A program made the position numbers and the translations under genes. 64,000 nucleotides of DNA from JANTGF01 sp963750735. Its GTDB lineage: Bacteria; Bacteroidota; Bacteroidia; Bacteroidales; VadinHA17. Positions 57,616 to 64,000 of this stretch are shown here, piece after piece. The stretch's first letter is position 1. Each line of letters opens with the position of its first letter. Below the pieces are notes generated by a model, which had not been told where the DNA came from, made no database searches, and saw only the letters and a list, made by a program, of their open reading frames with translations. Where the stretch lies: NCBI GenBank assembly GCA_963750735.1, contig CAVVRY010000019.1, forward strand, positions 496,001 to 560,000. Direction: 5' to 3'.

Positions 57616-60600
57616 TTATTGTTGTACGGGTTTATGTATTATTTTGTTTATAGAATCTGTTGTTTTCTTAATGATATCAGTTACCAATATGTAATATAAA
57701 AGGATTACCATTAACCAGATTGTTAAAAGATTATAGGTTAGAGTGCCAATTTCCACATTGCCAAGTTTTTTAACCCCTGAAAAAAATTGGGAACGTCCAT
57801 TCCTGGAAGTTGGTTCTTTATAAATCGGAACAGCAAGCTGTATCAATTTATCCTTGTCCTCACTAATCTTACGTAAATCATTAGTATTCAGTACTAAGTC
57901 TGCCACCGTTGAGTTGTGATATTCCTGTTTAAGTTTAACAATATCTTCCAAGCTTACCCCATCCACTTTTAAGTCTTCGATCATCTCATCTTTATCAATA
58001 TTTAATAAGTTGATTTTTTTAGATAAAAAGAACTTTATTCTGTTCAGGTAGTTTGTGGTATTATTTATTTCATTCTTGCCAAAACTATTTGCTTTGAAAG
58101 TTAATGACTTCCTGGGTTTTAATTCTTTTGATAGGTCTTCAAAAGCATTTGAAAGAATCTTAAGGCTGTTCTCTGCTTCCTTTATTTCACCTTCATTCAG
58201 AAATCTTTGGGCATCACCTAATTTATTATATAATTCAGGGATAAGATAGTCTAATTTATACCGAAGATTTCCAATTTTTTTGTCAGTTTCAAAAAAGTGT
58301 TTTTCATATTTATTGTTCTTATATTGATTTACCATAAGTGCTTCATATGCCCAGCGGGAGGGCATCATGTCACCAATAAATGGAACATATTCACTTGAGC
58401 TTACATTGTAGTGGAGTTTGTCATATTTTACAATTACACCTGAAAGAAGTATAAATGGAACTAGAATGAAAGGAATGTTTATATAAATGGCTATTACTGA
58501 TTTTAAATTTGCTGAAATAATCAATCCTATCATTACTGCCAAACAGGCGGTAGAAAATAAAACCATCCAATAACTTAAATTAAGTCCTTTTAACTGTAAT
58601 ATATAATTTCCAAGAACAACGAATACGAACATTTGAACAGCCGAGAGAAGAAATAAAAATAAAATCTTTGAATTCAAATAGGATGTTCTGCTTAAATTTA
58701 GAAATGATTCCCGTTCCAAAATCTTTCTGTCTTTAATTATTTCTTCAGCGCTTACAATCATTCCTATAAACAGAGAAACAATAACCATCATAAAGATGTA
58801 TGCTGGCAGGTTCACATTTCTACTGAAAACATATTCAGTTGGGTTAAGGTCTGTTCCACTTGTATACTTGGTAAAATATCCAAGTATTAATGCCAAAACA
58901 GGTGGGACTAGAAAAGCCAACAATAAGTATTGAGTATTGGCAATTTTAGAAAGAAAATTTCGTGTACTAAAAGTGAAAAACTGACTGATTTTCCCTGGTT
59001 TGTTGAAGAGATTTCTGGGAATCTTACTTTCTTTTGTATGAATCTTTAATTGTGGTTGAATGTTTTTTTGATACAACTCATACCAATCCTTTGGAGTTAT
59101 CTGTCTTTCCTGGTTGTATTCGCCAAATTCGTTAACTTGTTTCAATTCAATTAATTGCAGTATGTCGTCTGTGTGTATGTTCCCGCAAAGTTCACACATT
59201 CTTTCGCTCGCATCAACTCTTGTTGCAATTTCTTTTAAGTAGGTAATTGCTTCAGGAGGATTTCCAAAATATACTGGATGGCCTCCTTTATCCAGGATCA
59301 GAAGTTTATCGAAAAGCTTGAAAAGATCTGACGATGGTTGGTGAATAATAACCAAAACTAGTTTTCCGTGCAAAGTCTGCTCTTTTAATAGCTGCATAAC
59401 ATTCTCAGAATCTGTTGATGACAATCCTGAAGTTGGTTCATCAACAAAAAGAATGTAGGGCTCCCTTATCAATTCCTGAGCTATATTCAGACGTTTTCTT
59501 TGTCCACCACTAATATTCCTATTTAAGGGTGTTCCTACTTGAAGATCTTTTACCTGAAAAAGGTCTAAATCTGTTAGTGTTTTGGAAATGAGTTTCTGGA
59601 TTTTTTCTTCTTCCATATTCCCAAAACATAACTTCGCATTATAAAGAAGATTCTGATAAACAGATAATTCTCCTATCAATAAATCATCCTGAGGAACATA
59701 ACCCATAACTCCCTCTATAGCCTCAGAATTTTCATGAATGTTATATCCATTTATTAAACCTTGCCCGTTTGTAGGTTTTAAGGAACCATTCAATACTTTT
59801 AGCAGGGTGGATTTACCGGTACCACTTCCTCCCATTATCCCAACTAGTTGACCTGATTCAGCTGGAAAACTAAATTTTTGGATACCAATTGCATCTTTTC
59901 TGAATTTATATTCGATATCCAAGGCCTGAAAATAGATTTTGCTATATTTTTCTTTCTTAAGGAAGGCTTTAATAATATCACTGTAATAAATTGGCCGAAT
60001 TTTCTTACCCCTGATAGCAGTCCCTTTTGGTAAAATATATATGGTTCTTGGATAAATATATTTTTTATTGGATTCAAGTTTATCCTCTCCTTTAAAATAG
60101 TAAATAAATATATCTGCCTGAGAGATTTTTAAAAAGAAAATCTGCCCATGTAACTTTTTAATACGTAAATGATTTATTGATTTAGAATTAAAGGAACTAG
60201 AATCACTTGCAATCAAGACTTTGTCTTTACTTGGGACCTTGAAAAATTGGTCGGTTATAAAAAACCAGCAGTTTATGAAGTCTTCCTGGTCAATCAATAA
60301 GCCATCTGCAATGGTTTTAACTGTATCAGCTATGGTTTGAGTAAATCCTTCTTCCGAATAAGTATAGGCCTCAAAGTGCTTTGTGAATTGAATTAGGCTA
60401 AATAGTATTAAATATTTATTTTTAACATGAAGCTCTTTGTTTATCTTCTCACAAATAGTTAATAACTTAACAGATAGAGCAGCTGTTCTTTTACTATTTT
60501 GCTTTGAAGGTGTAGTATTAAATTCTTCAAGATTTTCATCAAAAACTTTTAAGAATTTCTCTGCAAGCCTGGGACTAAACTGTTGTGAAAGGTATGATTC

Positions 60601-60696
60601 TACGAAATTTCTGGATAAGGTTGATATGACATTATAGTTAATGCTAGCAATTATGGCAAATAATCGCATCAGGGAATTGAGCATTGATTCAGTCAT
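57616..60696 (-). CDS. ABCG-like ABC transporter with N-terminal TerB-like domain (ATPase-permease half-transporter)
   Basis: 1026 residues. The first 250 are helical and TerB-like (LFSLIQFTKHFEAYTYSEE, ADGLLIDQEDFINCWFFI). The ATPase follows: Walker A GIMGGSGTGKST (about 285), signature ISGGQRKRLNIAQEL and Walker B ILFVDEPTSGLSSTDS, with the D-loop and H-loop (IIHQPSSDLF). The ABC2-type permease has about six helices from 590 to 1010. A long hydrophilic, partly coiled-coil stretch (about 780-950) sits between the last helices. The order ATPase-permease is the ABCG/White type. The direction and substrate are unknown. It is in an operon with two kinases. Confidence 0.9.
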   Translation of the reverse strand: MTESMLNSLMRLFAIIASINYNVISTLSRNFVESYLSQQFSPRLAEKFLKVFDENLEEFNTTPSKQNSKRTAALSVKLLTICEKINKELHVKNKYLILFSLIQFTKHFEAYTYSEEGFTQTIADTVKTIADGLLIDQEDFINCWFFITDQFFKVPSKDKVLIASDSSSFNSKSINHLRIKKLHGQIFFLKISQADIFIYYFKGEDKLESNKKYIYPRTIYILPKGTAIRGKKIRPIYYSDIIKAFLKKEKYSKIYFQALDIEYKFRKDAIGIQKFSFPAESGQLVGIMGGSGTGKSTLLKVLNGSLKPTNGQGLINGYNIHENSEAIEGVMGYVPQDDLLIGELSVYQNLLYNAKLCFGNMEEEKIQKLISKTLTDLDLFQVKDLQVGTPLNRNISGGQRKRLNIAQELIREPYILFVDEPTSGLSSTDSENVMQLLKEQTLHGKLVLVIIHQPSSDLFKLFDKLLILDKGGHPVYFGNPPEAITYLKEIATRVDASERMCELCGNIHTDDILQLIELKQVNEFGEYNQERQITPKDWYELYQKNIQPQLKIHTKESKIPRNLFNKPGKISQFFTFSTRNFLSKIANTQYLLLAFLVPPVLALILGYFTKYTSGTDLNPTEYVFSRNVNLPAYIFMMVIVSLFIGMIVSAEEIIKDRKILERESFLNLSRTSYLNSKILFLFLLSAVQMFVFVVLGNYILQLKGLNLSYWMVLFSTACLAVMIGLIISANLKSVIAIYINIPFILVPFILLSGVIVKYDKLHYNVSSSEYVPFIGDMMPSRWAYEALMVNQYKNNKYEKHFFETDKKIGNLRYKLDYLIPELYNKLGDAQRFLNEGEIKEAENSLKILSNAFEDLSKELKPRKSLTFKANSFGKNEINNTTNYLNRIKFFLSKKINLLNIDKDEMIEDLKVDGVSLEDIVKLKQEYHNSTVADLVLNTNDLRKISEDKDKLIQLAVPIYKEPTSRNGRSQFFSGVKKLGNVEIGTLTYNLLTIWLMVILLYYILVTDIIKKTTDSINKIIHKPVQQ

Positions 60697-60705
60697 GACG
60701 AATCT

Positions 60706-61866
60706 CTATTGATGGACTTTCACCTTTTTATTTTGGAATCTTTTCTTTTTACCGACAGATTTAAACAATAACTTCACTGACATTCTATCTTTTTGACATG
60801 CGCATCTGACTTTTCCGTCGTGCGCATCAAGGATATGTTTTACAAGAATATGTCCAAGGCTAATGTCAGCATTTAGTGAATCCTCGTTAGTTGTAAAAAA
60901 AGCTTTTGTTTTCCTTAATACCTCCTCTGAGTAGTTGAGACCCTCATCTGTAATATTAAAATATGTCGAATTTTCTTCTTTGCCAATTTTTATAGATATA
61001 TGCCCCTTATCAGGAGTATGCTCCATAGCATTTTCTAACATATTCATAAGAGAATTTATTACCAATTGAAAGTCTCCATATAATTTTAGATTTTTTTCTG
61101 ATTCAATCAGGTTAAGTTTGATTTTACGCTTATTTAATTGTTCAGTTTTTTCAATGATTAAATACTCAACTATTTCTCTTGCATCCAACATTGTGAAATT
61201 TGCCTTATTCTCATGAATCTCAAAAAGCGTAATTTGATGAGCAAGTGATGAGGAGATTTTAAGACTTGACAGATTATTATCCAAAATATTTACAAGGGAA
61301 AATAATTCCTTTGATTCTATTTTATCTTTCAACGCCTGAATTGTTCCACTAATATTATTAATGGGCCTACTTAGTTGACGACTAAGTATCTGGAGGAATA
61401 TTGTTTTGTTCCTGTTGGAATTATTAAGCCCAATATTGGTTTTCTTCAATTCTTCCATTATTTGACTATTTCTTTCCCTCAAATCTTGAATTTCCAAAGC
61501 TTTGGAAATGGCTATTCTTATTTCATCGGGATTAATTGGTTTATTAAAAAAACCATGGATTTTTCCATTGTTTACACCATCAACTACCAATTGAAAATCA
61601 GTGAACCCACTAATAATAAATCTAAGTGTGTCAGGATAATCTACTGTTGCTTTATCAAGCAGGTCAATTCCCGTCATTTCAGGCATACGTTGATCAGCCA
61701 CGATAATTCTGGTTTTATTGTTCTTTAGATACTCCAATCCCTCTTTGGCTGATGGCGTTGTGGTTATATTATAATCATCCTTCAATACTGTCTTAAATAG
61801 TAGCAGGAATTCAGGAGAATCATCTATATACAGTAGACTTGGTTTTTCGTTATTGGAATTTACCAT
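60706..61866 (-). CDS. Receiver domain joined to a kinase-like module that lacks the phospho-accepting His
   Basis: 386 residues. The N-terminal receiver is complete: LLYIDDSPE (D15, D16), the phospho-Asp D58 in VADQRMPEM, and Lys in FFNKPINPDEI. A coiled coil follows (about 125-150). The DHp-like helix reads FLQILSRQLSRPINNIS, where kinases have SHELRTP; the His is an Arg. The HATPase-like part has LENAMEHTPDKG (N box) but weak G boxes (ITDEGLNY, ISLGHILVKHILDAH). It probably receives phosphate and acts through protein contact. Gaps of 18 and 9 bases to its neighbours place it in the operon. Confidence 0.88.
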   Translation of the reverse strand: MVNSNNEKPSLLYIDDSPEFLLLFKTVLKDDYNITTTPSAKEGLEYLKNNKTRIIVADQRMPEMTGIDLLDKATVDYPDTLRFIISGFTDFQLVVDGVNNGKIHGFFNKPINPDEIRIAISKALEIQDLRERNSQIMEELKKTNIGLNNSNRNKTIFLQILSRQLSRPINNISGTIQALKDKIESKELFSLVNILDNNLSSLKISSSLAHQITLFEIHENKANFTMLDAREIVEYLIIEKTEQLNKRKIKLNLIESEKNLKLYGDFQLVINSLMNMLENAMEHTPDKGHISIKIGKEENSTYFNITDEGLNYSEEVLRKTKAFFTTNEDSLNADISLGHILVKHILDAHDGKVRCACQKDRMSVKLLFKSVGKKKRFQNKKVKVHQ

Positions 61867-61884
61867 AGCTTAACTTTATTTTGT

Positions 61885-62754
61885 TTATATTGCCAGATTA
61901 CGCCCAACGTTTCTTTCAATTTTTTCCGGCTTAACTTTAGGTTTTTTAAGCGAAATTTTATCTCTTGTAATTTCCTTGTGTCTGGGAATTACGAAGGAGA
62001 AAAGGCAACCTTTTTCATTTTCAGATTCAAATTGTATTTCTCCACCCAGTACTTCTAAAATCCCCTGGGCAACTGATAGTCCTAAACCCAGCCCTCTATT
62101 ATCTTCTGATGGAGGACCTGGCCTTTTAATGAATGAATTAAAGATAGAATCCCGCTCTTCCTTGGCTATCCCGCAACCAGAATCCTTTACGAAGAATGTA
62201 ATGGAATCTGCATTGTCTTCACTAAATCCAAATTCAATTATCCCTTTTTCGGTAAATCGAAAAGCATTGTTAATAAGAATTGTAAATATTTGATTTAGCC
62301 GGGCTTGATCAGAATAAATGTATATTGGATTGTCTACTATTGGAACATTCTGCAATAATGCTATACCATGTTTTTCCAGATTAACTTTTTCTTTTAAAAA
62401 CCCGGCATAGAGTTCATCCATCAAATCATTCAAGGCAAATTTCTTTATTTTGACTTTTAATTGATTTGATTTGAGAAGAGATAAATCCACCAGGTTCTCA
62501 ACCAGTGTTGTTAGGTCCTTAGTATTATTGCTTAGAATTTTAATATATTCCTCTTCATTTTTCTGTGATAACTCCTTTTGAGATAGCAAATATGAAAATC
62601 CAACGATAGCATTTAAAGGTGTTCGGATCTCATGCGGAATATGGTTTAGAAAAACGGAGATAATTCTTTCTAACTCGCCCTCCTTTTCTCTTAATTCATA
62701 TTCAAGCTGCTTAACCCTTCTTTTCAATTCCTTTTTTGATGTTTTTTCTTCCAT
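61885..62754 (-). CDS. Soluble histidine kinase
   Basis: 289 residues from the ATG at 62754; the frame is open to a TTG at 62799, less likely. A charged coiled coil (about 1-30) is followed by HisKA with FLNHIPHEIRTPLNAIVGFSYLL (His intact), and HATPase with N box ILINNAFRFT, G1 VKDSGCGI, F box FNSFIKRPGPP and G2 NRGLGLGLSVAQGILE. No sensor domain or membrane segment is present, so the signal must come through the coiled coil or a partner. It is the likely phosphate donor for the receiver protein 18 bases downstream. Confidence 0.9.
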   Translation of the reverse strand: MEEKTSKKELKRRVKQLEYELREKEGELERIISVFLNHIPHEIRTPLNAIVGFSYLLSQKELSQKNEEEYIKILSNNTKDLTTLVENLVDLSLLKSNQLKVKIKKFALNDLMDELYAGFLKEKVNLEKHGIALLQNVPIVDNPIYIYSDQARLNQIFTILINNAFRFTEKGIIEFGFSEDNADSITFFVKDSGCGIAKEERDSIFNSFIKRPGPPSEDNRGLGLGLSVAQGILEVLGGEIQFESENEKGCLFSFVIPRHKEITRDKISLKKPKVKPEKIERNVGRNLAI

Positions 62755-62814
62755 AACATCATTATTTATGATTGTTAGAATTTCAACATTAGTTCTCAAA
62801 TACTAATTTTCCTT

Positions 62815-63579
62815 CTATTTAATTTTTCGAAGTATTTTCCTGGCTTTTTTATTCCTGGATGAACTACTTTCAGCAATTTTTGTAAATTGTTCAATTGCCT
62901 TGTTTTTGTTTTCTGTTTTCAGATAGCAAAAGCCCAGATACCATTGAGCATCTTCAATAAATAGGTTGTCTTTATGGTCGATTACTTTATTGAAAGATCC
63001 ACTAGCCATTTGATAGTTGCTTAATTCCATATTTGATACACCGCTCATAATGTTGGCTTCCATGCGCCCCATATCAGCTTCAAGTACTTCTTCAAATAAA
63101 TGGAGTGCCTGTTCATATTCTTCATTGTTATAGGCTATCACAGCATCCTGGTAAATCTCATCATTCAGGCTTGCACTCGCTCTAAAATTCAGAGGTTCAT
63201 ACTTTTCGTAGTATTTTTCAAACATTTTTTCGTTGGTTGAAAACTCACTTTTCAGAATGTCAGTGAATAATGTAATAGAGAGAAGAATGATTACTGAGGC
63301 AGCGGCCATTTGGGTGATTCTGCTATTAATCAGACGTCTGGTAAAAGAAATTACTTTCTTATCAGCATGGTAAGAGTGATTGATTTCCTTCAGCTGTTCC
63401 CTGAGGCCAATAATCTCGGTTTCTCCCAGTGCATTTTTTATTTCTTTTTGCAATTCAAGTTCATTCCGGAGTTCAGTATTGGTTTTCAACTGTTTCTCCA
63501 ATGCAGCGAGCTCATCACCCGCCAACTCTCCATCGAGGTACCTGTCGATGATTTCTGTGTACTTTGTGTTTGGTTTCAT
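62815..63579 (-). CDS. Single-pass membrane TPR protein with anti-sigma-like N-terminus
   Basis: 254 residues. The N-terminal 50 (YTEIIDRYLDGELAGDELAALEKQLKTNTELRNELELQKEI) have the helical pattern of anti-sigma zinc-finger domains but without the Cys/His ligands. One membrane segment is at about 90-108 (MAAASVIILLSITLFTD). The outer part has TPR repeats (DAVIAYNNEEYEQALHLFEEVLE, SGVSNMELSNYQMASGSFNKVI, WYLGFCYLKTENKNKAIEQFTKI). It is the first gene of the operon. No sigma factor gene is next to it, so the anti-sigma role is only a structural hint. Confidence 0.82.
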   Translation of the reverse strand: MKPNTKYTEIIDRYLDGELAGDELAALEKQLKTNTELRNELELQKEIKNALGETEIIGLREQLKEINHSYHADKKVISFTRRLINSRITQMAAASVIILLSITLFTDILKSEFSTNEKMFEKYYEKYEPLNFRASASLNDEIYQDAVIAYNNEEYEQALHLFEEVLEADMGRMEANIMSGVSNMELSNYQMASGSFNKVIDHKDNLFIEDAQWYLGFCYLKTENKNKAIEQFTKIAESSSSRNKKARKILRKIK

Positions 63580-63623
63580 GGTATAGTGGTATTTAATTTA
63601 TTAATATAATATATTATACCTGA

Positions 63624-63647
63624 GTGAATTATGTGGATATAATTCAC
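63624..63647. promoter_or_regulatory. Operator-like inverted repeat upstream of the kinase/ABC operon
   Basis: Perfect 9-bp arms GTGAATTAT and ATAATTCAC separated by six bases, 45 bases upstream of the first start codon and next to an AT-rich palindrome with TATAAT. It could be a regulator site. No T run follows, so it is not a terminator. Confidence 0.45.
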
Positions 63648-63704
63648 CCGGATACGGTTTATTTCATTTTCCGGCATTCCTAATTTTATTTACTTTCCAG
63701 CCCT

Positions 63705-63730
63705 GATCCTGTGCATCAATGCACAGGATC
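63705..63730. repeat. 26-base near-perfect palindrome
   Basis: Arms GATCCTGTGCAT and ATGCACAGGATC around a central CA. No T tract on either side, so a terminator is unlikely. It lies between the double-glycine peptide gene and the operon. The remaining sequence from 63580 to 63886 holds no gene. Confidence 0.6.
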
Positions 63731-63886
63731 TAAGACCGGCCAGTTTATTATAAGCTCTAACTTAAATAAATTATGCAAAAGCTGGTATTATTTAATTCTC
63801 CGATTAAAGTAATTCTAATATCTCAGAGGACCTTGATTTTATATTTTTTACTATATCAGTTCTTAATTTATTCTTAGAACCAGGTA

Positions 63887-64000
63887 TTAAAGTTCAGGAG
63901 TAATAATTACTTGTGGATCTGGTTCTTCTTCACCATCACCTCCGCGAATTACAAATAACTCATCATTGCTAAGTGCATTATTATTAAAAATTTCAAAATT
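63887..64000 (-). CDS. Partial small double-glycine peptide gene (C-terminal 37 residues)
   Basis: The minus-strand frame is open to the right edge and reads NALSNDELFVIRGG followed by an acidic tail, DGEEEPDP...ITPEL, then TAA. The LSxxEL...I.GG pattern is that of leader peptides cleaved by double-glycine proteases, as in many Bacteroidota RiPP precursors. The tail has no Cys and few modifiable residues. Only the end is visible, so both start and neighbours are unknown; the call is tentative. Confidence 0.5.
   Translation of the reverse strand, partial: NFEIFNNNALSNDELFVIRGGDGEEEPDPQVIITPEL

Noticed and set aside
63705..63730. Intrinsic terminator
   Set aside because: The stem is strong but no T run follows on either strand.
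63773..63886. Short plus-strand ORF of 37 codons near the right end
   Set aside because: Low-complexity AT-rich reading with no support from spacing or motif.

Overview
The window is a stretch of chromosome from a member of the Bacteroidota. The evidence is a SusC/SusD outer-membrane pair, type IX secretion (Por) C-terminal sorting domains, many lipoprotein signal peptides, fused HisIE and bifunctional HisB, the gene order ribH / TPR protein / recF / DUF721 / ndk / DHH phosphoesterase / GldI-like FKBP, AT-rich DNA, and repeated matches to the Bacteroidota -7 promoter element TAnnTTTG. A TPR/cupin-level taxonomic call below phylum is not possible by eye; a gliding or marine Marinilabiliales/Cytophagales-type organism would fit.

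Layout. 1-6.5 kb: end of a chorismatase-like (FkbO/Hyg5, YjgF-fold) gene, then susC and susD with a terminator. 6.5-8.75 kb: a field of mosaic intergenic repeats with a small GIY-YIG nuclease gene, and an IS110-family insertion sequence sitting in one of the repeat palindromes. 8.7-17.6 kb: orphan MacB/FtsX-type permease, GRAM protein, aa-tRNA deacylase, a 20-bp tandem repeat carrying a promoter, aldo/keto reductase, and the ribH-TPR // recF-DUF721-ndk housekeeping block. 17.8-21.3 kb: DHH phosphoesterase and four consecutive FKBP-type genes. 21.3-33.3 kb: a sortilin-like beta-propeller protein, RsmI-like methylase, metallo-beta-lactamase hydrolase, thiolase, two tandem LeuC-LeuD fusion proteins, DUF2891 lipoprotein, uracil-DNA glycosylase. 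33.5-35.4 kb: a tandem array of partial tRNA-Arg units ending in the intact tRNA-Arg(UCU), followed by a secreted SGNH hydrolase bracketed by a second copy of the tRNA 3' end. 35.5-43.8 kb: an S33 peptidase and the complete histidine operon hisGDC(NB)HA F(IE), with its own promoter, His-rich leader peptide and attenuator. 43.8-56.2 kb: secreted proteins, a PhoR-like kinase, and a four-gene carbohydrate operon (aldose epimerase, GH-like/FGE-like fusion, small membrane protein, GH63-type hydrolase). 56.2-64 kb: a minus-strand operon (anti-sigma-like TPR protein, histidine kinase, receiver-kinase, ABCG-like ABC protein, lipoprotein, secreted protein), and at the right edge the end of a small double-glycine peptide gene.

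Two things stand out. The first is the IS110 element: its 5' non-coding end can be read as a two-domain bridge RNA whose first loop pairs with the repeat palindrome it has entered and whose second loop resembles the element's own ends. The second is the tRNA-Arg locus, where 5' parts of the tRNA are tandemly repeated upstream and the 3' part is duplicated downstream around one gene.

A caution for all users: at least nine otherwise intact genes are broken by single-base shifts (GldI-like, second LeuCD, hisA, hisB, hisC, galM, GH63, two secreted proteins). This many in housekeeping genes points to consensus errors in the assembly more than to real decay; such genes are annotated here over their full reconstructed extent.
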